Notes under the pieces: model-generated | What the model was told of the DNA's origin: nothing | Database searches by the model: none | The model's input: the letters and a program-made list of their open reading frames with translations, nothing else | Made by a program: the position numbers and the translations under genes | Assembly: GCA_002869605.1 (NCBI GenBank) | Contig: PKUI01000134.1 | Location: forward strand, 1 to 40,357 | Source of the DNA: Desulfuromonas sp. | GTDB lineage: Bacteria; Desulfobacterota; Desulfuromonadia; Desulfuromonadales; SZUA-401 | DNA: 40,357 bases | Direction: 5' to 3' | Shown: positions 25,876-34,393 of the stretch, piece by piece | Layout of the letters: each line of letters opens with the position of its first letter | Position numbering within the stretch: position 1 is the stretch's first letter

Positions 25876-25907
25876 ACTATGACACGTGAGTGCTAGGATT
25901 TCAATCC
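25876..25907 (-). promoter_or_regulatory. promoter and palindrome before the hydrogenase unit
   Basis: Minus strand TTGAAA (25899-25904), 17-bp spacer, CATAGT (25876-25881), about 28 bp before the large-subunit start. The palindrome GGATTGAAATCC (25896-25907) covers the -35 box and could be a repressor site. Confidence 0.5.
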
Positions 25908-25982
25908 AGAACGCATTAATTTATAAACATTTACCTTGATTGTGCCCAAGGGGCCTTTTCGACTGGAGATGCGCCGTACACC

Positions 25983-27278
25983 TTAACGGCTTACAACACC
26001 ATACAGCGAATCACCCCTCACCCCTTCAATGGAGACCGTCACTTCCTTTCCTCGATCCTCCTCATTACCAGAGAAACGGACTTCGAGATACTCCCGGCTG
26101 AGCCCTTTGAGCTTACCATCCCTGACCCCGGACTCGACAACCACCTGCAGTTTTCGTCCGATAAATCGCTGCGCATAGGCACGTTGCTTCTGAGCGCCCA
26201 GCTCGCGCAGCTGAGCAGCTCTCTGCTTGATAATGTCGCCCGGCAAATGACCTGCCATGGTCGCGGCAGCGGTTCCAGGACGCTTACTGAATGGAAATAC
26301 ATGCAGGTTCGAGACCGGCAAAGACGCGATCAGGGCACAGGTATTTTCATGTTCGGCAGCGCTTTCACCCGGAAACCCGGTGATCACATCAAGACCGATC
26401 GCCAGATCCGGCTCACGCTGAACGAGCCCCTCCAATAAAGAACGGAACTGCGCCGTCGTGTAATGCCGGTTCATCCGCTTGAGCACCTCATCGTCCCCTG
26501 ACTGCAACGGAATATGCAGGTGTCGACAAACGATGGGTGTTTGGACCAGTCGATCGATCAACTCGGCAGTGAGTTCCTGTGGCTCGATGGAACCGAGTCG
26601 TAAGCGTTGCAATGTGGTTTCGTCAGCGATCCGACGGACAAGGCTTGCCAAAGATATCGAAGGCTCGAGGTCGGCACCGTATGCACCGATATGAATACCG
26701 GTCAACACGACCTCAGGAACACCCTGTGCAGACAGAGCCGCGACCTGTTCGACCACCTGGTCGGGAAGAACAGAGCGGCTGCGACCACGCGCATAAGGGA
26801 TGATGCAGTAGGAACAGAAAGCATCGCAGCCATTTTGAATCTGTACGAAGGCACGACTGCGTCCACTCCAACTTGCCAACGGCATAACACAGGCCGCGTC
26901 GACCGCCCTAATGTCGCTGACCGCGACCTGCTTCTGCCGATCATTTTCAAGATACTCGAGGAACGCGCTCTTCTCCTCATTACCGATCACCAGGCTGACT
27001 CCCGGCAATCCGACGAGCGCCTGCGGGTCGACCTGTGCATAGCAACCGGTCACCACCACCCGACAGTCCGGATTGAAACGACGAGCACGCCGTACCAGAT
27101 TACGCGACTGCGAATCGGTTGCGGCGGTGACGGTGCAGGTATTGACGATCACCAGTTCGGCACCCTCTTCGAACGGAACCACCTGGTAACCGGAAGCCAC
27201 CAGGCGCTCCTGCATCGCCGCCGACTCAAACTGGTTGGTTTTGCAGCCGAGGGTCGCCAGGGCAACACGGCGCGTCAT
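25983..27278 (-). CDS. mtaB: tRNA (N6-threonylcarbamoyladenosine-37) methylthiotransferase MtaB
   Basis: MtaB adds a methylthio group to t6A37 of tRNAs reading ANN codons. The 431-aa protein has the UPF0004 domain with Cys12, Cys48 and Cys79 for the auxiliary cluster, the radical-SAM motif CDAFCSYC (Cys151, Cys155, Cys158) and a C-terminal TRAM domain (about 370-428). The opening [13 protein letters not shown] separates MtaB (YqeV) from MiaB and RimO. It overlaps mnmA by 4 bp, pairing two tRNA sulfur-modification genes next to the Fe-S assembly operon. Confidence 0.92.
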   Translation of the reverse strand: MTRRVALATLGCKTNQFESAAMQERLVASGYQVVPFEEGAELVIVNTCTVTAATDSQSRNLVRRARRFNPDCRVVVTGCYAQVDPQALVGLPGVSLVIGNEEKSAFLEYLENDRQKQVAVSDIRAVDAACVMPLASWSGRSRAFVQIQNGCDAFCSYCIIPYARGRSRSVLPDQVVEQVAALSAQGVPEVVLTGIHIGAYGADLEPSISLASLVRRIADETTLQRLRLGSIEPQELTAELIDRLVQTPIVCRHLHIPLQSGDDEVLKRMNRHYTTAQFRSLLEGLVQREPDLAIGLDVITGFPGESAAEHENTCALIASLPVSNLHVFPFSKRPGTAAATMAGHLPGDIIKQRAAQLRELGAQKQRAYAQRFIGRKLQVVVESGVRDGKLKGLSREYLEVRFSGNEEDRGKEVTVSIEGVRGDSLYGVVSR

Positions 27279-28360
27279 TGAATCCAGCCTCCGCCGAGTA
27301 CCGCATCGCCACGGTAAAAGACAACCGCCTGCCCGGGTGTCACACCCTTTTGCGGGGTTTCGAAGCGGACACGTACCCGCTCCTGATCCAGTGGCGTGAT
27401 AAGAGCGGGGGCCTCGTGATGGCGGTAACGGATGCGGCAGGCTGCCTCCAGGGGAGTTGCAGGGGGTGGAATCATCCAGTTGACCTCGAACGCTTCAAGC
27501 TCACACACCGCGAGGTGCTCTTTTTCGCCCACCACCACGCGCTTGTTGGCCGCATCAATGGCCACGACGTAGAGTGGCTGCGGCCAAGACAGCCCCAGGC
27601 CCCGTCGCTGCCCGATGGTATAACGGTAGGTACCGTGATGGGTCCCGAGCACCTCCCCCGACACATGGGCAATCTCTCCGTCCATGCTCCCAGCCCCGCG
27701 CTGTTCTTCAAGAAAACGTACGTAGTCGCCATCCGGGACAAAACAGATATCCTGGCTCTCGGCCTTCTCAGCAACGCGCAGCCCGAGGCGCGCCCCGTGT
27801 CCCCGCACCTCATCCTTGGTCATCCCGCCAAGCGGGAAACGGACCATCGCCATCTGTGCCTGCGTCAGGGTAAACAGGAAGTAGCTCTGGTCCTTGTTGG
27901 CGTCAAGCCCCTTACGAAGTACGTAGCGCCCATCTTCCTGTTCGATCTGTGCATAATGACCTGTGACCAGGTAATCGGCCTCGAGTTCGCGGGCGCGACG
28001 CAGCAGTATGTCGAACTTGAGCACCTGGTTACACAGGACACAGGGGTTCGGGGTCCGCCCGGCGAAATAGTCGTCGCAAAAACGCTCGATCACCTCCTGC
28101 TCGAACTCCTTCTCGAAATTCACCACGTAAAAAGGAACTTCAAGTTGTTCAGCCACCCGGCGCGCATCGTAGACATCATCGAGTGAACAGCAGGTGCCGT
28201 GAGCCTCGCCATGCCGGGACGTGAAGCTGGAATAGTCCCATATCTGCATGGTGATTCCGATCACTTCGGCCCCTGCTTCCTTCAGCAGTGCGGCCGTGAC
28301 CGATGAATCGACGCCGCCGCTCATGGCGACGACCACGCGTTTCCCCTTGAACTCTTTCAC
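27275..28360 (-). CDS. mnmA: tRNA-specific 2-thiouridylase MnmA
   Basis: MnmA puts sulfur on U34 of Lys, Glu and Gln tRNAs, using sulfur delivered from a cysteine desulfurase. The PP-loop is SGGVDSS (14-20); the catalytic cysteines are Cys107 (NPCVLCN) and Cys206 ([10 protein letters not shown]). Length 361 aa is normal. The start is GTG at 28360 with AAGGA about 7 nt upstream. A hairpin lies 21-48 bp before the gene, between it and nifU, so it may be transcribed by readthrough from the cysE-isc operon or separately. Confidence 0.95.
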   Translation of the reverse strand: MKEFKGKRVVVAMSGGVDSSVTAALLKEAGAEVIGITMQIWDYSSFTSRHGEAHGTCCSLDDVYDARRVAEQLEVPFYVVNFEKEFEQEVIERFCDDYFAGRTPNPCVLCNQVLKFDILLRRARELEADYLVTGHYAQIEQEDGRYVLRKGLDANKDQSYFLFTLTQAQMAMVRFPLGGMTKDEVRGHGARLGLRVAEKAESQDICFVPDGDYVRFLEEQRGAGSMDGEIAHVSGEVLGTHHGTYRYTIGQRRGLGLSWPQPLYVVAIDAANKRVVVGEKEHLAVCELEAFEVNWMIPPPATPLEAACRIRYRHHEAPALITPLDQERVRVRFETPQKGVTPGQAVVFYRGDAVLGGGWIQ

Positions 28361-28380
28361 AAATCATCCTTAGACAGGTA

Positions 28381-28408
28381 AAGGGCAGCCATGACACGGC
28401 TGCCCTTT
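28381..28408 (-). terminator. hairpin between nifU and mnmA
   Basis: AAGGGCAGCC (28381-28390) and GGCTGCCCTT (28398-28407) form a 10-bp stem with a 7-nt loop. The minus-strand tail (CCCTTTACC) has only a short T-run, so this is probably a partial terminator or processing site within the operon. Confidence 0.55.
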
Positions 28409-28441
28409 TCGAACATCACAAACAACCTCGGAGATGCTTAC

Positions 28442-28810
28442 CTAGGCGTTGCTTTCCTTATAGTTTTTGATCGCCTCATGCAGCGCATCGGCGGCGAGGT
28501 TGGAGCAGTGCATCTTCTGCGCCGGCAGGCCATCTAGCGCCTCGGCCACGGCGGCATTGCTCAGCTCCAGCGCCTCCTCGAGGGTCTTGCCGATCGCCAT
28601 CTCGGTCACCATCGAACTGGTGGCGATGGCCGCCCCGCAACCAAAGGTCTTGAACTTGACGTCCTTGATGATGTTGTCTTCGACCTTGAGGAAGATCTTC
28701 ATGATGTCGCCACACGAGGCATTACCGACCTCGCAGACACCGTTGGCATCCTCGATCTCCCCGACGTTACGCGGGTTGGTGAAATGGTCCATAACCTTAT
28801 CGGTATACAT
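28442..28810 (-). CDS. iscU: Fe-S cluster scaffold protein, IscU / NifU N-terminal type
   Basis: A 122-aa scaffold on which [2Fe-2S] and [4Fe-4S] clusters are built. The three ligand cysteines are Cys33 (NASCGD, with Asp35), Cys58 (FGCGAAIA) and Cys102 (MHCSNLA). The chaperone-binding LPPVK motif is replaced by LPAQK, as in NifU-like delta/epsilon proteobacterial proteins. It lacks the NifU middle ferredoxin-like and C-terminal domains. AAGGAGA precedes the ATG by about 6 nt. It follows the desulfurase by 54 bp. Confidence 0.94.
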   Translation of the reverse strand: MYTDKVMDHFTNPRNVGEIEDANGVCEVGNASCGDIMKIFLKVEDNIIKDVKFKTFGCGAAIATSSMVTEMAIGKTLEEALELSNAAVAEALDGLPAQKMHCSNLAADALHEAIKNYKESNA

Positions 28811-28864
28811 ACGGTTCTCCTTGAGTCTTTCTGGCGACGCCGTCGCCTTATAAATTGATGACGA

Positions 28865-30079
28865 TTATACGCTGATCTTCTGGATTGTTGCGCAACTCTT
28901 GCATTCGCCTTCGCTACCACAATTATACAGTGGGCTCATTTCTCGCAACCGCTGTACGATGGGTGGAAGTTCGGCAACGACGTAGTCGATCTGCTCCTCG
29001 GTCACTTCAGGGCCGAGGCTGAAGCGGGTGCTCGAATGTGCCAGGGTTATCTCGACACACATCGCCCCCATCACATGCGATGGTTCAAGAGAACCGGATG
29101 TACACGCCGAGCCGGATGAAGCGGCGATCCCCTTCATGTCGAGATTTAACAGCAACGACTCGCCCTCGATAAACGCGAAGCTGACATTCAAGGTGTTCGG
29201 CAGGCGCACGGTCGGATGACCATTGAGCTTGATATCCGGAATCGCGTCGAACAGTCCTTTTTCGAGCTTGTCACGTAAGCTCTTGATGTAGGCGGGCTTA
29301 CTGTCGAGTTCCTGGGCGGCCAGGTCGCAGGCCAGGCCCAGTCCGACGATCCCGGCCACGTTTTGCGTGCCGGCACGACGGCCACGTTCCTGGTGCCCCC
29401 CGTGCAGCAGGTTGGCCAGGCGCGTTCCGCGGCGGATATACAGGGCACCGACCCCTTTCGGCGCACCGATCTTGTGCCCGGAGAGGGCCAACAGGTCAAC
29501 CTTGGCGGCCTGCACGTCGACCGGGAGCTTGCCAATGGCCTGCACCGCATCGGTATGAAAGCGTACCTTGTGTTTCTTGGCGATCGCACCGATCTCTTCG
29601 ATGGGATAGATGTTGCCGGTCTCGTTGTTCGCCCACATCACCGAGATCAGAATCGTCTGATCGGTAATCGCCGCCTCGAGTTCGGCAAGGTCGAGCAGAC
29701 CGTCCGTATCGACCGGCAGGTAGGTCACGTTGAAGCCTTGCTTTTCGAGATACTTGCACGTCTCAAGTACGGCCGGGTGCTCCACCGAGGTGGTAATGAT
29801 GTGGTTCCCCTTTTCCCTGAGAACCTCCGCCGTCCCCTTGATCGACATGTTGTCGGCTTCGCTGCCACACGAGACGAAAACGATCTCGGCCGGCGCAGCG
29901 TTGATCAGGGACGCCACCTGTTCGCGGGCTTTTTCCAAGGCGCCGGTAACGGCACGCCCTGCCCAGTGGACACTTGAGGGGTTGCCAAATTGATCACGGT
30001 AGAATGGGAGCATCGCCTCGAGCACCTCGGGACGTACCGGGGTCGTGGCGTTGTAGTCTAGATAAATCTGCGGTTTCAA
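28865..30079 (-). CDS. nifS: cysteine desulfurase, NifS/IscS type, with Cys-rich C-terminal tail
   Basis: A PLP enzyme that takes sulfur from cysteine and passes it to the scaffold as persulfide. PLP lysine Lys203 is in LSGHKIGAPKG; the persulfide cysteine Cys326 is in SSGSACTSGSLEPSHVMG. Length is 404 aa. After the usual end (RLREMSPL) there is a 20-residue tail with Cys387, Cys393 and Cys396 (CGSEGECKSC), which could bind metal or a cluster. The start is TTG at 30079, with AAGGAGG about 8 nt upstream. It follows iscR by 21 bp and precedes the scaffold gene. Confidence 0.93.
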   Translation of the reverse strand: MKPQIYLDYNATTPVRPEVLEAMLPFYRDQFGNPSSVHWAGRAVTGALEKAREQVASLINAAPAEIVFVSCGSEADNMSIKGTAEVLREKGNHIITTSVEHPAVLETCKYLEKQGFNVTYLPVDTDGLLDLAELEAAITDQTILISVMWANNETGNIYPIEEIGAIAKKHKVRFHTDAVQAIGKLPVDVQAAKVDLLALSGHKIGAPKGVGALYIRRGTRLANLLHGGHQERGRRAGTQNVAGIVGLGLACDLAAQELDSKPAYIKSLRDKLEKGLFDAIPDIKLNGHPTVRLPNTLNVSFAFIEGESLLLNLDMKGIAASSGSACTSGSLEPSHVMGAMCVEITLAHSSTRFSLGPEVTEEQIDYVVAELPPIVQRLREMSPLYNCGSEGECKSCATIQKISV

Positions 30080-30100
30080 AATGGATCCTCCTTCTATTTT

Positions 30101-30538
30101 TCAATCAGTCAATGCGCTAACCGGGACCCGCTTGCGGGCATCCCGGGTTAAGTCTTCCAGGGTAATCGAGGAGAGGAAACCGCGAACACGGTTGCCAAGC
30201 TCCTGCCAAACGTTTTGCGTAACACACTCGTTGGTGCAACTGCAGCTACCGTCGGTCCCCATACAGCTGACCGGCACCAGCGATTCCTCGACACTGTCGA
30301 TGATCTGGTCGACACGTATCTCGCCGGCCGGACGCGCGAGGACATAACCACCGCCAGGTCCACGGATGCTGCGCACGATCTTGCCGCGCCGTAGCTTCAC
30401 AAACAGCTGTTCGAGGTACGACAGGGAGATACCCTCCCATTTCGAAATCTCCTTGATGGAGACCGGGTTCCCATCGCCATTCATGTGCAGGCTCACCAGC
30501 GCTCGTACCGCATACTGTGCTTTGGTCGAGAGGCTCAT
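30101..30538 (-). CDS. iscR: Rrf2-family Fe-S regulator, IscR-like
   Basis: A 145-aa winged-helix regulator that probably controls this operon in response to Fe-S status or cysteine supply. The start MSLSTKAQYAVRALVSL and the recognition region (ISLSYLEQLFVKLRRGKIV) match Rrf2 proteins. Possible cluster ligands are Cys92, Cys99, Cys101 and Cys105; the spacing differs slightly from E. coli IscR (92, 98, 104). With cysE upstream it could also resemble CymR. It starts 2 bp after the cysE stop. Confidence 0.88.
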   Translation of the reverse strand: MSLSTKAQYAVRALVSLHMNGDGNPVSIKEISKWEGISLSYLEQLFVKLRRGKIVRSIRGPGGGYVLARPAGEIRVDQIIDSVEESLVPVSCMGTDGSCSCTNECVTQNVWQELGNRVRGFLSSITLEDLTRDARKRVPVSALTD

Positions 30539-30540
30539 AC

Positions 30541-31242
30541 TTAGTGTCCCTGAACCTTGTCCAGTCGCGTTCCGGACAGCTCTTTGCGCAACTCGGACTG
30601 GGTCGCAGTCAGCTCCTTGACCTGCTCTTCGAGAGCACGGATCTGGTCAAACAGACAGGAGATCGCTTTTGCACTCGGGTCGGGCAGCTGCCCATGCTCG
30701 AGGGTGGGACGTTCAGCAGACTTGTGGTCGGTCTGCATGACAACCTTGCCGGGGATTCCGACAACCGTGGCATCGGCCGGAACTTCCTTGACGACCACGG
30801 AGTTAGAACCAACCTTGGCATTATCGCCCACCTTGAACGGGCCAAGAACCTTGGCTCCCGAACCGATGATGACGTTGTCCCCGAGGGTCGGGTGTCTTTT
30901 TTCCTTGGCCCACGAGGTGCCACCGAGGGTTACACCATGGTAGAGGGTACAGTTATTACCGATCTCTGCGGTCTCGCCGATAACGACCCCCATGCCATGG
31001 TCAATGAAAAAACCGCGCCCGATACGCGCCCCGGGATGTATTTCGATGCCGGTGAGGAAGCGACTGAGATGTGAAACGAGACGCCCTAAAAAATAGAACT
31101 TACGTATCCACAGTGCATGTGCGAATCGATGTAGGGTAACAGCATGGAAACCCGGGTAGCAGAAAAAAACTTCCACGGCACTCCGCACCGCCGGATCCCG
31201 CTCGAACACCGCCTTCAAATCTTCCCTGAACGTACTCAGCAC
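30541..31242 (-). CDS. cysE: serine O-acetyltransferase
   Basis: CysE makes O-acetylserine, the acceptor for sulfide in cysteine synthesis, feeding the desulfurase encoded downstream. The 233-aa protein has an N-terminal helical part and a left-handed hexapeptide-repeat domain ([20 protein letters not shown], then [14 protein letters not shown]). I choose GTG 31242 (giving [17 protein letters not shown]) because GAGGAGG sits 5 nt upstream; the longer frame from 31302 would begin inside the -35 box of the promoter. First gene of the cysE-iscR-nifS-iscU run. Confidence 0.94.
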   Translation of the reverse strand: MLSTFREDLKAVFERDPAVRSAVEVFFCYPGFHAVTLHRFAHALWIRKFYFLGRLVSHLSRFLTGIEIHPGARIGRGFFIDHGMGVVIGETAEIGNNCTLYHGVTLGGTSWAKEKRHPTLGDNVIIGSGAKVLGPFKVGDNAKVGSNSVVVKEVPADATVVGIPGKVVMQTDHKSAERPTLEHGQLPDPSAKAISCLFDQIRALEEQVKELTATQSELRKELSGTRLDKVQGH

Positions 31243-31273
31243 TGCAACCTCCTCATCGCTTGTGGTGAGGATA

Positions 31274-31302
31274 TGGATAACATACCTGACTACATCTGTC
31301 AA
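31274..31302 (-). promoter_or_regulatory. sigma70-type promoter of the cysE-iscR-nifS-iscU operon
   Basis: Minus strand TTGACA (31297-31302), exact consensus, 17-bp spacer, TATCCA (31274-31279), 31 bp before the cysE GTG. TGAC-N7-GTCA covers the -35 box and could be bound by the Rrf2 regulator. Confidence 0.75.
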
Positions 31303-31344
31303 TTATTTCCACATTGTCTATTCAATAACTTAGGCGATTAATGG

Positions 31345-32853
31345 TTACAAAAATAGACGATAGGCGTCGTTATTGGTTTCATCGACATAGCGATAGCCGA
31401 GACTGTCGAGAAAGCCCCTCAGTCGCGGCTCCTCACCCGGAGGGATCTCCAGCCCGATCAGCACACGTCCGAACTCCCCCCCCTGGGTCCGATAGTGAAA
31501 CAGAGAGATATTCCAACTGGCCCCCATGGCGGCCAAAAACCTCGCCAGCGCGCCGGGACGCTCCGGGAACCAGAAACGGTACAGGTACTCGCGCGAGGCG
31601 GCCTGGGAACGACCACCCACCATGTAGCGCACATGAGTCTTGGCGAGTTCATTATCGGTAAGATCCAACACCTGGTAACCGAGTGACTGCATCTGCGAAC
31701 TCAGCGCGGTTCGCTCGCTGTCACCGTCAATCGACATGCCGACAAAGATATACGCCGCCGAGCGATCGGCGAGTCGGTAATTGAACTCGGTGATGCTCCG
31801 GGTGCCAAGCACCTGCTCGCACAAGACGCGTAAAGCACCCGGTTTTTCGGGGATAGTTACCGCGAACAGGGCCTCACGCTTCTCACCAATCAAGGTCCGC
31901 TCGCCGACATAGCGCAACCTCTCGAAATTCATATTGGCACCGGAGGTAATCGCCACAAGCTTCTGCCCTTGCAGACGATGCTCACGCAGGTAACTCCGCA
32001 TCCCCGCAAGCCCGAGAGCGCCCGCCGGCTCAACAATGGTACGGGTCGCCTGATAAATTGCCTTGATCGCACTGCAGATCTCATCGGTCGAGACCCGTAC
32101 CACCCCGTCAAGAACCTCGCGGCAGAGCGCAAAGGTCCGCTCTCCGACCTCGCGCACCGCCACACCATCGGCAAAGATCCCAACCGACTCGAGACAGACC
32201 CGCTCCCCCGCTTCTAGCGAACGCGCCATGGCATCACTGTCGTACGGCTCGACACCGAACACGAGCACTTCCGGACAAAGCGCCTTGATAAAAGCTCCAA
32301 CCCCCGCGGCTAGCCCGCCTCCACCGACGGGAATGAACACCGCACTGAGCTGACCGGATGTCTGACGGACAATTTCATCACCAATGGTCCCCTGCCCCGC
32401 AATGACCAATTCGTCGTCGAACGGATGGATAAAGGTCATCCCCCGTTCGGAGACCACATGGTCACAGTAATCCTTGGCCTCTGAATAATTGTCTCCATGA
32501 AGCAAGACCTCGGCGCCAAGAGCACGAACCGCCTCAACCTTGATCTCAGGAGTCGTCGCCGGCATAACGATCGTCGCCGGCACACCGAGATGCCGAGCAG
32601 AAAAGGCCACTCCTTGTGCGTGATTTCCGGCAGAAGCGGTAATGACGCCAGCCTTAAGCTGCTCATCGTTAAGATGGGCAATGCAGTTGTATGCTCCACG
32701 CAACTTGAAGGAAAAAACCGGCTGAAGATCCTCACGTTTAAGAAAAATCTGGTTCCCGAGTTCAAGTGACAAGGCGCTCGCGTGGTCGAGAGGGGTCTCA
32801 ACCGCGGCCTCATACACGCGGGAGGTCAGAATCTGGCGTAACAGCTTTTGCAA
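31345..32853 (-). CDS. ilvA: threonine ammonia-lyase, biosynthetic
   Basis: IlvA deaminates threonine to 2-oxobutanoate, the first step to isoleucine. The PLP lysine is Lys50 in FSFKLRGAYN; the phosphate loop is VGGGGLAAGVG. At 502 aa it is the long biosynthetic type: two C-terminal ACT-like regulatory domains (about 325-410 and 420-500) bind isoleucine or valine. It starts with TTG at 32853, with GGAG about 10 nt upstream, because no ATG fits the conserved opening. It lies 102 bp before cysE and 103 bp after the thiolase gene, with a palindrome in the latter gap. Confidence 0.93.
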   Translation of the reverse strand: MQKLLRQILTSRVYEAAVETPLDHASALSLELGNQIFLKREDLQPVFSFKLRGAYNCIAHLNDEQLKAGVITASAGNHAQGVAFSARHLGVPATIVMPATTPEIKVEAVRALGAEVLLHGDNYSEAKDYCDHVVSERGMTFIHPFDDELVIAGQGTIGDEIVRQTSGQLSAVFIPVGGGGLAAGVGAFIKALCPEVLVFGVEPYDSDAMARSLEAGERVCLESVGIFADGVAVREVGERTFALCREVLDGVVRVSTDEICSAIKAIYQATRTIVEPAGALGLAGMRSYLREHRLQGQKLVAITSGANMNFERLRYVGERTLIGEKREALFAVTIPEKPGALRVLCEQVLGTRSITEFNYRLADRSAAYIFVGMSIDGDSERTALSSQMQSLGYQVLDLTDNELAKTHVRYMVGGRSQAASREYLYRFWFPERPGALARFLAAMGASWNISLFHYRTQGGEFGRVLIGLEIPPGEEPRLRGFLDSLGYRYVDETNNDAYRLFL

Positions 32854-32888
32854 GGTCTTGGCTCCAGAATTAGTTGGTGAAACGGGAC

Positions 32889-32906
32889 GGGCGACCTAGG
32901 TCGCCC
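32889..32906. repeat. perfect 18-bp palindrome between thiolase gene and ilvA
   Basis: GGGCGACCTAGGTCGCCC is fully self-complementary. On the minus strand it is followed by GTCCCGTTTC, a poor U-run, so it is either a weak terminator for the thiolase transcript or an operator for ilvA, whose start lies 36 bp further on. Confidence 0.5.
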
Positions 32907-32956
32907 GCCAAAAGTGATTAAGTTGTTATATCGGCCACGCTGTCAGGATGCAAGCC

Positions 32957-34210
32957 TTACGGTTGATGCAGCAGCATTGCCGCAGCCATCCCCCCCGCCG
33001 CGCAGACCGACACCAGTCCGTTAGGCGCTTGACGACGCTGCATTTCGTTCGCCAGCGTCGTAACGATACGTGCCCCGGTCGCACCGAACGGATGCCCAAC
33101 GGAGATGGAACTCCCCAGGGGGTTCAGCCTGTCAAACTCAACGTCACCGATAGCATTTTCCTTCCACCCCTCTCGCCAGGCCTTCAGGTTACAGGCGACC
33201 TGGGCCCCGAATGCTTCGTGCACCTCAACAATATCCATATCGGACAATGCCAGTCCGTTTGCTTTAAGCAGCCGCGGCACGGCGATGGCGGGCGCCATAA
33301 GCAGCCCGTCCGCGGGGTCAATAGCGGAAAACTCATATCCTCCAACAACCGCCAGCGGGGTAAAACCATTTTCCAGCGCGTAACGTTCCGACATCACTAA
33401 CAGTGCTGCGGCACCATCGGTCAGAGGGCTCGAATTGCCCGCGCTGATGGTTCCCGAATCGCTGCGATCAAACACCGGAGGGAGTTTCGCCAGTCGTTCC
33501 ATACTGGTATCCCCACGGACGATGGTGTCATGGGCCACCCCGTTTAGCGGGTAGATCTCCTGCTTGAGACGGCCGTCAGTCGTTGCTTGAGCCGCACGTT
33601 GATGACTGCGCAGGGCAATCTCGTCCTGCTCTTGTCGCCCTATCTGCCATTGCTTGGCCGACAGCTCTGCATGTTCTCCCATGGTCAACCCAGTCGATGG
33701 TTCCTTGAACCCGAGGGTACGGGGTTTGAAGTGCCTGGGGCGCAGCCGCAGCAACTGTTTGAAACGTTCCCCCCCAGAACGTGCAAAACCGGTGCGTCGG
33801 AAAATATCCGAAGCTTCCTTCCCAAACAGGATCGGCACCGTCGACATCGATTCAACGCCACCGGCAATGGCGACTTCGGTTCGTCCAGCACGGATCGCCT
33901 CAGCAGCATCGACCAACGCGTGCAGTGAGGTAATGCAGTTATTGGAAACCAGCAGGGCATGGATGCTCGCCGGCAGTTTCAAGCGGAACACAATTTCCCG
34001 GGCCAGGTTGGATATTCGAGGGTCGTGCAACACACGCCCCCACACCAGATAACCAATATCGGTCGTAGTGACCGGAAAGCGCTCAAGCAACCCTGCTACG
34101 GCATGGGCAGAAAGGTCGAGTTGACTCAAAGCACTGAACTGAGCTCCCGCCTTTACGAACGGGGTGCGCATCCCCCCGACAATGACGACTCGATTCTGTT
34201 CAACGGCCAT
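32957..34210 (-). CDS. thiolase, acetyl-CoA acyltransferase (FadI-like)
   Basis: A 417-aa thiolase that joins or cleaves acyl-CoA and acetyl-CoA. The nucleophile is Cys92 in SNNCITSLHA; VHEAFGAQVACN, SVGHPFGATGARI and SVCAAGGMAAAM carry the other active-site residues (Asn/His, His, Cys). The pattern NNCITS resembles FadI more than PhaA or AtoB. ATG 34210 has GAGGAGG upstream; the longer frame adds a low-complexity Ser/Gly stretch. No other beta-oxidation genes are adjacent, so its pathway is unclear. Confidence 0.88.
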   Translation of the reverse strand: MAVEQNRVVIVGGMRTPFVKAGAQFSALSQLDLSAHAVAGLLERFPVTTTDIGYLVWGRVLHDPRISNLAREIVFRLKLPASIHALLVSNNCITSLHALVDAAEAIRAGRTEVAIAGGVESMSTVPILFGKEASDIFRRTGFARSGGERFKQLLRLRPRHFKPRTLGFKEPSTGLTMGEHAELSAKQWQIGRQEQDEIALRSHQRAAQATTDGRLKQEIYPLNGVAHDTIVRGDTSMERLAKLPPVFDRSDSGTISAGNSSPLTDGAAALLVMSERYALENGFTPLAVVGGYEFSAIDPADGLLMAPAIAVPRLLKANGLALSDMDIVEVHEAFGAQVACNLKAWREGWKENAIGDVEFDRLNPLGSSISVGHPFGATGARIVTTLANEMQRRQAPNGLVSVCAAGGMAAAMLLHQP

Positions 34211-34301
34211 AGAAGAACCTCCTCTGGATGAACTAGCCATTCTCATGAAAACATCTTGGTATCAGCTTACCATTAATTTTACCGCATGCTCCCCAGAGGT
34301 A

Positions 34302-34330
34302 TCGACAAGCGTATACATAATCGCTATAAT
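34302..34330 (+). promoter_or_regulatory. sigma70-type promoter for fumarase
   Basis: TCGACA (34302-34307), 17-bp spacer, TATAAT (34325-34330), exact consensus -10, leaving a leader of about 57 nt before the ATG. Confidence 0.75.
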
Positions 34331-34393
34331 GCCGCGTCCATACGGACACTATTGGGTTTTCATCACCCCATTTTCATGAAAAAGGAGAGAGCA

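Noticed and set aside
28865..31242. Nitrogenase (nif) cluster because of NifS/NifU-like genes
   Set aside because: The scaffold is the short IscU type, an IscR-like regulator and cysE are present and no nitrogenase genes are near; this is general Fe-S assembly.
31242..31302. Upstream cysE start at 31302
   Set aside because: That codon lies in the -35 box of the promoter; GTG 31242 has GAGGAGG at ideal spacing.
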